A DNA stretch of 64,000 nucleotides from positions 5,022,001-5,086,000 of the forward strand of contig NZ_CP036298.1 of NCBI RefSeq assembly GCF_007752135.1. The letters run 5' to 3'. Made by a program: the position numbers and the translations under genes. Within the stretch, counting starts at the first letter, position 1, and every line of letters starts with the position of its first letter. The notes beneath the pieces were generated by a model. That model was not told the origin of the DNA, ran no database searches, and saw nothing but the letters and a program-made list of their open reading frames with translations. This DNA is from Aureliella helgolandensis. GTDB taxonomy: Bacteria > Planctomycetota > Planctomycetia > Pirellulales > Pirellulaceae. Of the stretch, positions 27,890 to 37,012 are shown in pieces.

Positions 27890-30800
27890 ATGCGGCTACT
27901 TCCCCAACTCGTTTGCTTCCTAGTTCTGATCTTAAGCTCGACATTTACCCAAGCAGAGGGACGAATCGAGTTCAACCGCGATATCCGTCCGATCCTCAGC
28001 GAGAACTGCTTCTACTGTCACGGATTTGATGAAACGCACCGGCAAGGGGATTTGCGTCTAGATACGCTCGAAGGAGCCCTAGAGGGTGGAGCCATTCAGC
28101 CGCATGCCCCCGGAGAGTCGGAGCTGATGCGACGCATTACCAGCCAAGCTGACGATGAGCTGATGCCGCCTCCGGAGTCAGAAAAGCAATTGACGCTCCA
28201 GCAGCGAGAGCTCATACGACAATGGATCGAGCAGGGAGCCGAGTATCAACAACACTGGGCTTGGCAGAGCTTGATACGTCCCCCCGTTCCCAAACAGCCA
28301 CTTGCCCGTCCAAGCAGTCCTCTTGAACGGCCAGATCACCTAGTCCGCGGTAGCTCGGCCCCGTCGGTCGGCACTACTGCCATCGACCGTTTTCTGCACG
28401 CAAGTTGGAGATCGCAAGGAATCACCCCAGCCGCGATGGCCACGCCGCGCGAAAGATTGCGGCGGTTGAGCTTTGACCTGCGTGGTCTCCCCCCCACGAT
28501 GGCCGAAGTCGCTGAGTTCACCGCTTCCCCTGACTCCGCAACCTTCCAACAACTGCGTGAGCGTTGGATGCAGGAGCTCGACTATGCAGAACATCAGGCA
28601 ATTCGATGGTTGGACTTGGTCCGATGGGCCGACACGAGTGGGCAGGTCAGTGATGAACCCATTGCTTCAGGAGCCTATCGGGCCTGGATTATTCGAGCCT
28701 TCCAAGCCAACATGCCTTTCGACGAATTTTCGACCGCTCAGCTTGCTGGCGACCTGCTGCCAGCGCCGACCGATGACCAATTGATTGCTTCGGGCTACAA
28801 CCGCATCGTCAACACCAACTGCGAAGCTGGAGCCATCGAGGAGGAACAGCTCTATAAACTCAAGGGCGAACACGTGCGGGCCTTAGGAACGGTTTGGCTA
28901 GGGCTCACTACCGGCTGCGCGGAGTGTCATGATCACAAATTTGATCCGATCCTGGCCAAAGACTACTACAGCCTAGCCGCATTTTTTGACGATCTGGTGG
29001 AAGCTGGTGTGTACACGCCGGGCGATCGCCGTGAGCCCTTGCACTACGTCTACAATGCTTCCTCCAAGACGCAAGAAGATCGCCGACTGAAGGCAGAAAT
29101 TGAAGCCATCCAACACAGGCTGAGCCTCAAACCGCTCGACGAATTCGCGGATTGGGAGGCAGCGATTTTGGCCAAGTTAAAGGATAACGAATCGCGTGCG
29201 GACTTCGTTTGGCTACCGGCAGAACTACCCGCTCCGCGCGTGCTGGAGGGGAGCTTTCAGGCAGCGCAGCAGGATGGCCAACCCGTCCGTCAAACGCGCG
29301 CCAACAAAGCTGAATTCCACCGCGTACATGCTGCCGAGGTTGTGACTGGTTTTTTCTCCCCTGCATCGGTCCAAACAGATCCTCAACAGGACGCTTGGTA
29401 TGCCGATGTCTGGATCGATGAAACCGAGCGTCCTCAGATGCTGGGCCTGCAAATCTCCCATGGCGACTATGGTCGTCTAGGCTGGAACACCGCCAATTTT
29501 GAAACGTATGTTTGGGGAGCCGACGCCTCGGGGAATCTCTCTCAGAGCCACCCCTGGAGCGATCCCGAACGCGTCAAAGCGATGGGAGAGCTCCCCGCAG
29601 AATCGGGCTGGGTGCGACTCCGCATTCCCTTGGGAGAGCAGATTGCTGCGGTGCCCGGACAAGCGTTTGAGGCCACCGGCATGGCTTGGTTACAAACCGG
29701 TGGCCACGTCAGATGGGGAGGCAGTGGCATTGAATTGCGCACCGATAAAGCGACCCAACTGCAGCTTGGTGAGCCAGCGATCCGACGCTGGTGGGAGCAG
29801 CCCAAAAATCGCGAAGTGTATCAAAAGCGTTTCGGGCTGGTCGTCTCCGCCTTGAAGACACCTGGCGCTCAGCGAGATTCTCTGCAGAACGAACTCTTAG
29901 CCGATGCCTTTCGCGAACAGACTCAGCCCGCATTGCTGCACTCGTTGCGAGAGCTTGAATCGAAGCTCTTTTTAATGCGTTCCGAAGCGTTTCCGGTCTT
30001 GGTGTCGAAGCAGGCTGAGCAGCACAAGACTACACGATTGCTATTGCGGGGAGACTATCAGGACACCACCGGCCCAATCGTCTCCGCCGCTGTTCCCGAG
30101 TTCTTGGGAAACCCGATCGAATCAGCATCCCCCAACCGCCTGGATCTTGCGAGGTGGTTATTTGATGAACAGAACCCGCTCACCGCTCGCGTCTACGTAA
30201 ACCGCCTTTGGCAGCAATTTTTTGGGCAGGGCTTAAGTGTGACACTCGACGACTCCGGCACGCAAGGAGCTTGGCCCTCGCACCCAGAACTCCTTGACTG
30301 GCTCGCATGTGAATTCCGCGACAGTGGTTGGGATCGCGACCACATGGTTCGCCTGCTCACCTCCACCGAAGCCTACCAGCTCAGCTCTCAGGGCACGCCT
30401 GACTTGCTTGCCTCCGATCCTGACAATCGCCTATATGCCCGCCAGGGGCGTTTTAGACTTCCGGCTGAGAGCATCCGGGATTCGGCGCTCCAAGCCGCCG
30501 GTCTCCTAGAGAGCACAACCACGATTCCGCTGCAGAGCTTCTTCCCTTATCAACCGAGTCCCTACTGGACCAACTCCGACAAGATCATGTACGGAAGTCG
30601 GCACATGCGGTGGGAGACAAGCCCAGCCGGGACGCAGTATCGCCGGAGCTTGTATACCTTTTGGAAACGGCAAAATATCCATCCCACGCTGCTCGCCTTT
30701 GATGCGCCAACGCGGCAGGAGTGTACGGCGGAGCGCAACATTACGAATACGCCAGGACAAGCGTTGGCCCTGTTGAACGATCCCACTTTCGTCGAAGCGG

Positions 30801-31123
30801 CCCGCGTGCTGGCTACACGACTTTGTGAAACTCACGCAGATCTGAATGCGGATCTCCCCGCCGCATCCGTAGACCGTGCGCGGATCGATTTGGCCTACGA
30901 ACGGACTCTCCAGCGTCAGCCACATCCACAGGAGATCCAGATACTGCTGGACTTGCTAGCCAGCCAAAGAGACTATTATCAGCACCATCAACCGGATGCA
31001 CAACAATTGCTTTCCGTCGGGCAAACCCCTGCTACGGAGGCGGAGGCGTCTGCTGAAATTGCAGCCTGGACTTCCGTTGCGCGCGCCATCTTAAACCTTC
31101 ATGAATTTCTCAATCGAACTTAG
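27890..31123 (+). CDS. PSD1 / planctomycete cytochrome C-like protein (DUF1549 + DUF1553), large
   Basis: 1077 residues. Signal peptide (LLPQLVCFLVLILSSTFTQAEG), then the cytochrome-C-like domain FNRDIRPILSENCFYCHGFDETHRQGDLRLD with CFYCH, DUF1549 (RWLDLVRWADTSGQVSDEP, ANMPFDEFSTAQLAGDLLPAP, GCAECHDHKFDPI), a middle region of about 300 residues (residues ~390-690) with a carbohydrate-binding-like flavour (DAWYADVWIDETERPQMLGLQISHGDYGRLGWNTANFETYVWG), and DUF1553 (NPLTARVYVNRLWQQFFGQGLS, AFDAPTRQECTAERNITNTPGQALALLNDPTFVE). The extra middle part makes it larger than the paralogue at 2877-5150. It is three bases ahead of the DUF1501 gene. Confidence 0.93.
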   Translation: MRLLPQLVCFLVLILSSTFTQAEGRIEFNRDIRPILSENCFYCHGFDETHRQGDLRLDTLEGALEGGAIQPHAPGESELMRRITSQADDELMPPPESEKQLTLQQRELIRQWIEQGAEYQQHWAWQSLIRPPVPKQPLARPSSPLERPDHLVRGSSAPSVGTTAIDRFLHASWRSQGITPAAMATPRERLRRLSFDLRGLPPTMAEVAEFTASPDSATFQQLRERWMQELDYAEHQAIRWLDLVRWADTSGQVSDEPIASGAYRAWIIRAFQANMPFDEFSTAQLAGDLLPAPTDDQLIASGYNRIVNTNCEAGAIEEEQLYKLKGEHVRALGTVWLGLTTGCAECHDHKFDPILAKDYYSLAAFFDDLVEAGVYTPGDRREPLHYVYNASSKTQEDRRLKAEIEAIQHRLSLKPLDEFADWEAAILAKLKDNESRADFVWLPAELPAPRVLEGSFQAAQQDGQPVRQTRANKAEFHRVHAAEVVTGFFSPASVQTDPQQDAWYADVWIDETERPQMLGLQISHGDYGRLGWNTANFETYVWGADASGNLSQSHPWSDPERVKAMGELPAESGWVRLRIPLGEQIAAVPGQAFEATGMAWLQTGGHVRWGGSGIELRTDKATQLQLGEPAIRRWWEQPKNREVYQKRFGLVVSALKTPGAQRDSLQNELLADAFREQTQPALLHSLRELESKLFLMRSEAFPVLVSKQAEQHKTTRLLLRGDYQDTTGPIVSAAVPEFLGNPIESASPNRLDLARWLFDEQNPLTARVYVNRLWQQFFGQGLSVTLDDSGTQGAWPSHPELLDWLACEFRDSGWDRDHMVRLLTSTEAYQLSSQGTPDLLASDPDNRLYARQGRFRLPAESIRDSALQAAGLLESTTTIPLQSFFPYQPSPYWTNSDKIMYGSRHMRWETSPAGTQYRRSLYTFWKRQNIHPTLLAFDAPTRQECTAERNITNTPGQALALLNDPTFVEAARVLATRLCETHADLNADLPAASVDRARIDLAYERTLQRQPHPQEIQILLDLLASQRDYYQHHQPDAQQLLSVGQTPATEAEASAEIAAWTSVARAILNLHEFLNRT

Positions 31124-31126
31124 ACG

Positions 31127-32530
31127 ATGCACGACAACACTTCACTCAACGTGACTCGGCGGCATTTCTTTTCGAAGTCCGCCGCGGGAATTGGCACCGC
31201 AGCACTCGGTAGCCTGCTGGGGCAATCGGCCGTCACGGCTTCCGATAGCGCAACATCTTTTCCCAATTTTCCAGCTCGCGCGAAGCGGGTCATCTACCTG
31301 TACATGGCTGGCGGACCGAGTCAGTTCGAAACCTTTGACGACAAACCAACGTTGCGTCGCTTGCATGGCAAGCCAATCCCGCAAGCGCTGACCCAAGGCG
31401 TCAAATTGGCCTTCCTGCAATACGAGGCCTTGAAGTGCTTTGGCAGCGACGTGGGATTCAAGCAGTGCGGTGAGTCGGGGCAATCGATATCCAACCTTTT
31501 GCCGCAACTGCAAGGGGTGGCGGACGAGTTGTGCGTAGTGCGAACCTTGCAAACCGATCAAGTCAACCATGATCCTGCTCACACGTTCATGAATACTGGA
31601 TTCGGAATTGCCGGTCGGCCCAGCATGGGATCGTGGCTTTCCTACGGCTTGGGGTCTGAGGTGGCTAATCTTCCGACTTTCGTGGTGATGCGCAGCGGCC
31701 CTCTAGGGCAACCCATTCCCACCACCGCTTGGCACAACGGTTTTCTGCCTGGCAAGCACCAAGGTGTGGAATTCTACGGCAGCGAACAACCGCTCAACTT
31801 CCTTGAATCACCGCCCGGGGTTACACGGCAATCCCAAAGCAAAACGATTGATTCGATCGCAGCACTCAATCGTGTCCGTTTCGAGCAATCGCCTGATCCC
31901 GAAATCTTGACGCGAATCAATCAATACGAACTTGCATTCCAAATGCAAACTAGCGTTCCCGATTTGGCCGATTTTCATTCCGAATCACAGGCTACGCGGG
32001 AGCTCTACGGTGTAGGTGACAAACCGGATGGAGGCTTTGGCTCCAATTGCCTAATGGCGCGTCGCATGGCAGAACGAGGCGTGCGATTTATCCAGCTTTA
32101 CCACACAGGCTGGGATCATCATGGCGGCGTGGTGAAGGGGGTGACTGCACGTGCAAAGGATGTCGACCAAGGCTGCGCCGCACTGATTCGCGACTTGAAG
32201 CAACGTGGCATGCTGGACGATACGCTCGTTATTTGGGGCGGTGAGTTCGGACGAACTCCGATGTCCCAGGGGGGAAGTGGCCGTGACCATCACACACGCA
32301 GCGGCGCGATATGGATGGCTGGTGGCGGTGTCAAAGCGGGTTCTAGCTATGGTGAAACCGATGACTTCGGGTTCACCGCTGCCATCGATCCATTCCATGT
32401 CCATGATTTTCACGCTACCACCTTGCATTTGCTCGGCATTAATCACAAGCGACTGACCTATCGACACCAGGGATTTAACTTCCGGCTCACGAATGTTCAC
32501 GGCAATGTCCTGGAAAGAATAATTGCCTAG
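31127..32530 (+). CDS. DUF1501 domain protein, TAT-type export signal
   Basis: 467 residues. Twin-arginine leader TRRHFFSKSAAGIGTAALGSLLG, then YLYMAGGPSQFETFDDKP, DPAHTFMNTGFGIAGRPSMGSWLSYGLGS, VIWGGEFGRTPMSQGGSGRDHHTRSGAIWMAGGGVKAGSSYGETDDFGF and HATTLHLLGINHKRLTY, all DUF1501 hallmarks. Second copy of the pair seen at 1433-5150, here in the order PSD1 then DUF1501 on the plus strand with only three bases between the genes. Confidence 0.93.
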   Translation: MHDNTSLNVTRRHFFSKSAAGIGTAALGSLLGQSAVTASDSATSFPNFPARAKRVIYLYMAGGPSQFETFDDKPTLRRLHGKPIPQALTQGVKLAFLQYEALKCFGSDVGFKQCGESGQSISNLLPQLQGVADELCVVRTLQTDQVNHDPAHTFMNTGFGIAGRPSMGSWLSYGLGSEVANLPTFVVMRSGPLGQPIPTTAWHNGFLPGKHQGVEFYGSEQPLNFLESPPGVTRQSQSKTIDSIAALNRVRFEQSPDPEILTRINQYELAFQMQTSVPDLADFHSESQATRELYGVGDKPDGGFGSNCLMARRMAERGVRFIQLYHTGWDHHGGVVKGVTARAKDVDQGCAALIRDLKQRGMLDDTLVIWGGEFGRTPMSQGGSGRDHHTRSGAIWMAGGGVKAGSSYGETDDFGFTAAIDPFHVHDFHATTLHLLGINHKRLTYRHQGFNFRLTNVHGNVLERIIA

Positions 32531-32663
32531 CGGCTTGGCCAGATTAGGAATGCGCGAGCACGGCAAGTTGAGAAGCAGTGTTGCCCTTCAAAGTAAACGC
32601 ATAGGAATTCCGGCGTTTAGGCCGCGCGCCGCTCGGACAGACATTTCCTCAAGCAGCCGTCAG

Positions 32664-32727
32664 GTCAGCTAGTCACGTCAGCTAGTCACGTCAGCTAGTC
32701 ACGTCAGCCAGTCACGTCAGCCAGGGC
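32664..32727. repeat. 13-bp tandem repeat
   Basis: Three exact copies of GTCAGCTAGTCAC from 32664 to 32702, a fourth with one change (GTCAGCCAGTCAC, 32703-32715) and a partial fifth (GTCAGCCAGGGC). It lies between the convergent ends of the DUF1501 gene and the serine hydrolase gene, 24 bases beyond the latter's stop. Confidence 0.95.
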
Positions 32728-32750
32728 AGGACAGGGAAATCGGCTTAAGC

Positions 32751-35249
32751 TTACTGCCGCACGAGATTGCGATTGCCTTCGGTCATCTTCACTAGCAATT
32801 TTTCAACCAGCCCGGGTTCTGTTTCGAGTTCCAGGGTCACTTCCCAATCGAGGTCGTGCCCCATTTTGGCCAGCAACTCGACCAGATCCTCGGCAAAGCG
32901 TTTGTGGGCCTTCTCACCAAATTCCTGACGTGCAAATTCCATGATCCGCTCGATGGGTATGCCATCGATGGAATGGAGGGAAGCCCAGCGGCCTCCCACA
33001 TCGACGATGGGCTGATCATTCTCCCAGCGGATCCCTGAAAAAGGGGCCACGCGAGCGTGCCCGTACTTCGCCACTGGCCTATAGGCTCCGGGAACCGAAC
33101 GCTCCAACAGCCAACGGCCGATCCGCTCCACTTTCGGTCCGCCACAATTGGTGACCACCACCACGCCAACCCTCTGTTCGGGCACGCACCCGATCCAGGC
33201 GCTGCAATTGCTGCGTCCCCCATTCTTCTCTGGGATGCTGCCGAGAAACGGATTGAACCGGATGGTCCATCCGAGGCCTGTTCGGCAGAGAATTCCGCTG
33301 GACAAAGTTGTTCGCGAATGAAGTTGTTCGAGCGTTTCTCTCGTCAACACATCGGGCTCCATTTGGGCGATCAGAAACTTCGCGAGATCCTCAACCGAGG
33401 TAACGAGGCCGCCGGAGCCAGCCAAACGCTCTCGATAGGAATGCGTCGTTTCCCAATGCCAGCCACTGGCGTCATAGCCGGTTGCAGGGTGGAGCGTGTC
33501 ATCCATCTGAATTGCAGTGCGTTCCAGCGACAACGGACCGGCCAGCATTTCTTGGAGGAGCCCGTCGAGCGATTTCTCGGTGGCACATTCCAACGCATGC
33601 CCCAGTAGTCCGAAGCCGAGGTTGGAATAAAGTTCGTCGGCTCCAGGATCGGACTCTAGCTTTACGCGTTTCAAATGATTGTAGAGACGCTGCGGTTCCA
33701 GCGCATACCAACCTTCCGCCGACTGCACGCGGCCCGGAACGCCTCGTGGCAAGCCGGAGGTGTGGGAAGCGAGTTGCCGCAGCGTAATCGCCGCGCCAAG
33801 CTCGGGAGTGGTGCTGATGGAAACAGCTTTTGGCAAGTATTTTAGCACGGGTTGATCTAGGTCGACGACACCCTGTTCGTGCAGCATGGCTGCCAGTGAG
33901 GCGGTAAAGGCCTTGGTCACGGAGGCGACATGGTACTGCGTCTGCAGCGTTGCTTCTTTACCCGACTCGATGTTCTCGAATCCGAATGCGGCCTCGTGAG
34001 CGATCTCACCATTGCGTACGATGGCCACCGTCAGACTCGGGTATTGGGCGAGTTCAAACTGCTCCTGCAACCAGTGGTCAATAGTCGCAATTTCCTCCTC
34101 GCCCAACTCACTGACGACCCCGAAGTCTGGTTCCACCGGTTCACGACTGGTATCCAGGGGAGTCAGGGCACCGCCGAAGGATAGAAAGGAGAGCACTGCA
34201 AGTACCGCCAAGGTTCCTAATGCCAAAGTTAAAACAAGGATCACGATCGCTGGCGCCCTTGGCAAACGTCGTCGTGTTTCCGCTACTGCGTCTTCCGCAA
34301 CAATATTCGAAGAGGCAGTTCGTCCATGGTTCGCCGATGCGGAGCGTACCTTCTGCCTGCTAGACCACAGCCAAACGGAAAAGAAAACGATCTCAAAGGG
34401 GATCACAGCCGCCACCACCGATTGAAAGAAAACAGGGCCCATTTCCGGTAGCGGATACCGAAGTCCGCAATAAGCGCCGATCAGCGTCGGCGCTATAATG
34501 AGGGCTGCGATACGCCAGGACGGTACGATGAGATTCCAATTCTCCGCCCAGCTTTCCCAAGTGTAGCTCAAGCCAGGATTGCCAAGCGGATTGGAAAGTG
34601 CACTCACGAGGTCGATAGTGCCTGCAGAACTCTCGGGAGAGTCGTCAGCTTCGAGGTTGGCAATGAGTCTCAACAGATCCTGACGCCGTGGCTGGAGTTG
34701 ATCGCGAACCGCCCGCTGATTCATCCAATAAACTCCTGCATAGATCACGAGCAGAAACAGCCCCAAAAACCCGACAAAGACAACGAACTCCCACCAGACA
34801 CTAGAACTCTGCCAAGCAACGTGAGCGAAAAATACCATGATGGAAGTACCCAATGGCAGAAGGTACCACCAAAACACGTTCCGCAGCAGCCAGATTTGAT
34901 GCTCGACCTGAGTCAACGACTCCTTCACGTAGTAGAGCAGAGTTTCCCCCGCCTCACTCGGCCTTTGCGGGTAACGGCGACGGTCCACCAGGATGAACCC
35001 GACAATGAAAATCAATGCAGCAATGGTTAGATACCAAGTCCAAGGCAAGGCCATCGTGATCCCCATGACAATCCAAATAGGTATCAGCACCAGGGATGTC
35101 CCTGCTTCACGAACATCGCGCCAAAGAATCGTCGACTGAAAATTTTGCTGAGAGCTCTGTACCTCCTGCGTTATTTGGTCAGAATCGATGGTAACATGCA
35201 TCTGCTCCGAATCCGCCTTCCAGGCCTTCTGATATTGATCAAGATCCAT
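32751..35249 (-). CDS. Polytopic membrane protein fused to a beta-lactamase-family serine hydrolase
   Basis: About 832 residues. The first ~50 residues are cytoplasmic and hydrophilic (DLDQYQKAWKADSEQ...), followed by about seven membrane helices up to residue ~365, the last being APAIVILVLTLALGTLAVLAVLSFLS. Residues ~390-740 are a class C beta-lactamase/PBP-like domain: catalytic S443-V-T-K446 in HVASVTKAFTASLAAMLHEQGV, Y541-S-N in ELYSNLGFGLLGHALE, and a C-terminal GG motif in EKNGGRSNCSAWIG. The extracytoplasmic domain could bind or cleave D-Ala peptides or beta-lactams. Start ATG 35249 (or 35255) lies inside the sigma gene, so the two are coupled. The N-terminal region resembles membrane partners of ECF sigma factors, so it may act as the anti-sigma sensor (inference). 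Confidence 0.8.
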   Translation of the reverse strand: MDLDQYQKAWKADSEQMHVTIDSDQITQEVQSSQQNFQSTILWRDVREAGTSLVLIPIWIVMGITMALPWTWYLTIAALIFIVGFILVDRRRYPQRPSEAGETLLYYVKESLTQVEHQIWLLRNVFWWYLLPLGTSIMVFFAHVAWQSSSVWWEFVVFVGFLGLFLLVIYAGVYWMNQRAVRDQLQPRRQDLLRLIANLEADDSPESSAGTIDLVSALSNPLGNPGLSYTWESWAENWNLIVPSWRIAALIIAPTLIGAYCGLRYPLPEMGPVFFQSVVAAVIPFEIVFFSVWLWSSRQKVRSASANHGRTASSNIVAEDAVAETRRRLPRAPAIVILVLTLALGTLAVLAVLSFLSFGGALTPLDTSREPVEPDFGVVSELGEEEIATIDHWLQEQFELAQYPSLTVAIVRNGEIAHEAAFGFENIESGKEATLQTQYHVASVTKAFTASLAAMLHEQGVVDLDQPVLKYLPKAVSISTTPELGAAITLRQLASHTSGLPRGVPGRVQSAEGWYALEPQRLYNHLKRVKLESDPGADELYSNLGFGLLGHALECATEKSLDGLLQEMLAGPLSLERTAIQMDDTLHPATGYDASGWHWETTHSYRERLAGSGGLVTSVEDLAKFLIAQMEPDVLTRETLEQLHSRTTLSSGILCRTGLGWTIRFNPFLGSIPEKNGGRSNCSAWIGCVPEQRVGVVVVTNCGGPKVERIGRWLLERSVPGAYRPVAKYGHARVAPFSGIRWENDQPIVDVGGRWASLHSIDGIPIERIMEFARQEFGEKAHKRFAEDLVELLAKMGHDLDWEVTLELETEPGLVEKLLVKMTEGNRNLVRQ

Positions 35250-35763
35250 CAGCATCTCCAGTCATCAATGCTCTCAGTGCCTTTTTCGCCCGATTCAGCT
35301 TTACGCCTACGTTGCTTTCCGAGATACCAAGTACGTCCGCGATCTCGCGATAACTCAATTCATCTAGATACAGCAGCACCAGCGCTGCTTCGGTCTTGGG
35401 TAACTGGTGAATAGCGTGGTACAGTTGTTCAACCATCTCTCGCTGCTGAACTTGCTCCACTCCCTGTTTCTCCCCGGTTACCAAGGCTTGCACCTCCAAC
35501 AAGGGGTGTTGTCTGGCTCTCCGCGGACTATCCTTGCGGTGCCAATTCATCGCGGTGTGCAGGGCTACGCGGTAGAACCAAGTCGGAGCACTAGCCTGCC
35601 CCTGAAAATTCGGCAAAGATCTCCAAGCCTGGAGCAATATTTCCTGAGCAAGGTCTTGGCATTCTTCACTGGTCAGCGTGTAAGCGCGCGCCACCTTAAT
35701 GACTGAAGAACTGTGTTTTTCAAGCCAGATTGTGAATATTGACTCTTGATCTTCCTCAACCAC
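35239..35763 (-). CDS. ECF-type RNA polymerase sigma factor
   Basis: 174 residues starting at GTG 35763. Region 2: SSVIKVARAYTLTSEECQDLAQEILLQAWRSLPNFQGQASAPTWFYRVALHTAMNW; region 4: LYHAIHQLPKTEAALVLLYLDELSYREIADVLGISESNVGVKLNRAKKALRAL. Its last codons overlap the start of the membrane serine hydrolase gene, which points to co-regulation. It is the third gene of a same-strand cluster headed by a BlaI repressor. Confidence 0.92.
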   Translation of the reverse strand: MVEEDQESIFTIWLEKHSSSVIKVARAYTLTSEECQDLAQEILLQAWRSLPNFQGQASAPTWFYRVALHTAMNWHRKDSPRRARQHPLLEVQALVTGEKQGVEQVQQREMVEQLYHAIHQLPKTEAALVLLYLDELSYREIADVLGISESNVGVKLNRAKKALRALMTGDADGS

Positions 35764-35899
35764 AGACGGCCTTTACGCTGCTAGGAATACTGTCGCTCCC
35801 AGAACTATTGGTAGCTTGAGCCGCAGGATACTTACAGAGAAAACGATGGAATTCCATCAATATTGGTCTTCACTATCGCCCTGCGTTCTTCGCCGCTCG

Positions 35900-36581
35900 T
35901 CACCGAAGATGGTGCGCAAGGTTTTGCCAAACGGCCAAAGCCTCCTGAGCGCGTGGCTCGCCAGCTGCAAACCATTTTCCATCGGCAGAGTATGCAGCCG
36001 CTTCTGCCTCGATAGGAAGCATTAACAAGCGTTCGCCGGAACTGGTGGACCAAGTGGAGATCGTAGGTGATTCACCTTGCTCGGGATATGTCCCAAGCAA
36101 AGTAATAAGCTGTCCGTCAGCGGAGAAGACGAATTGGGATTTGCCACTGTGGTAGCGGAAGGGCGCATCGATCACTCGCAGGACCAGCCCGGTTTGAGTC
36201 TCGATCAGCTTAATGCCCAACATGTCGCAGATTGCGAACGACGCACCGCTGGGCGAAAATCCGACGCCAGAGACCAATTGAATCGCGTCGATGCTCACTG
36301 CTGGATCAGGATGACGCTTATTGTCGTTGGTGTTTCGAAAGTTCAGCAAGAGCCTGCCACTGGCAACGTCCCAAATGCTGGCCCCGTATTGAGAACCAAC
36401 GGTTGCCAATTGCTCTCCGTCGCTGGAGAACGCTAAGCTCTGAACATGTGTCGGGGCGACATACCTACGTGGGAGGCTAAGTGAGACGCGATGCCAGGAT
36501 GATGGCCACCACAATGGCTTGCCACAGGAAATGACCCAAAGTCAGCATTACTTGCAGTGACAATTCGGTCCAATCAACCAT
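35900..36581 (-). pseudogene. Remnant of a BlaR1/M56-type sensor with WD40 C-terminus (internal deletion and frameshift)
   Basis: An ORF of 34 codons (ATG 36581, stop 36477-36479) begins eight bases after the blaI stop and reads MVDWTELSLQVMLTLGHF then LWQAIVVAIILASRLT. The L-x-x-FLWQ helix is how planctomycete BlaR1/M56 membrane peptidases begin. The frame then stops, and in the next frame (open from TTG 36514) a WD40 region continues to 35900: HVQSLAFSSDGEQLATVGSQYGASIWDV, GVGFSPSGASFAICD, QFVFSADGQLITLLGTYPEQ, AAAYSADGKWFAAGE. No HEXXH peptidase motif remains. The simplest reading is a BlaR1-WD40 gene that lost its centre, leaving both ends out of frame. A separate small WD40 gene overlapping an abortive ORF is the alternative. 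Confidence 0.65.
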
Positions 36582-36589
36582 GGAAAAGC

Positions 36590-36991
36590 TCAAGATTTGG
36601 ACTCCCGCAGCTTCTTGTTCAGCAGTTTGCGAAGATTCGCCAATTCCTCTGAATTCAAGTCTGCCACGTCAAACAGACTTAGCATCACTGCTTCGGCCGA
36701 TCCGTCGAAAACGCGTTCAACAATATCACCCAGCATGCCTCGCGAGACATCTTGACGCTGGAGCAGTGGTGAAAACCGAAAGGCCTTACCTTGCGTCGGC
36801 TGCAGCTTTTCGATCTGCCGCTTATCGACCATCGTTCCCAGCATGGTAATTACGGTGGTGTGCGCCAGCTCGCGTCCGCCACCAGCCAGCCTCTCACGCA
36901 CTCCGCGAACTGTCAGCGGGTACTCGTCCCACAGTACTTTCAAAATCTGCAGTTCCAACTCCGTTGGATACTCCGAGTTTGGTCTTGCCAT
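36590..36991 (-). CDS. BlaI/MecI/CopY family repressor
   Basis: 133 residues from ATG 36991, which has GGAGG six bases upstream. The winged helix is clear: ELELQILKVLWDEYPLTVRGVRERLAGGGRELAHTTVITMLGTMVDKRQIEKLQPTQGKAFRFSPLLQRQDVSRGMLGDIVERVFDGSAEAVMLSLF. Members repress beta-lactamase or copper genes until cleaved by the BlaR1 peptidase or released by metal. Here the partner peptidase gene directly downstream is broken, so the normal cleavage route is missing in this locus. An upstream start at 37039 lacks a ribosome-binding site. Confidence 0.92.
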   Translation of the reverse strand: MARPNSEYPTELELQILKVLWDEYPLTVRGVRERLAGGGRELAHTTVITMLGTMVDKRQIEKLQPTQGKAFRFSPLLQRQDVSRGMLGDIVERVFDGSAEAVMLSLFDVADLNSEELANLRKLLNKKLRESKS

Positions 36992-37012
36992 CACTATCCC
37001 TCCGCATGCAAT

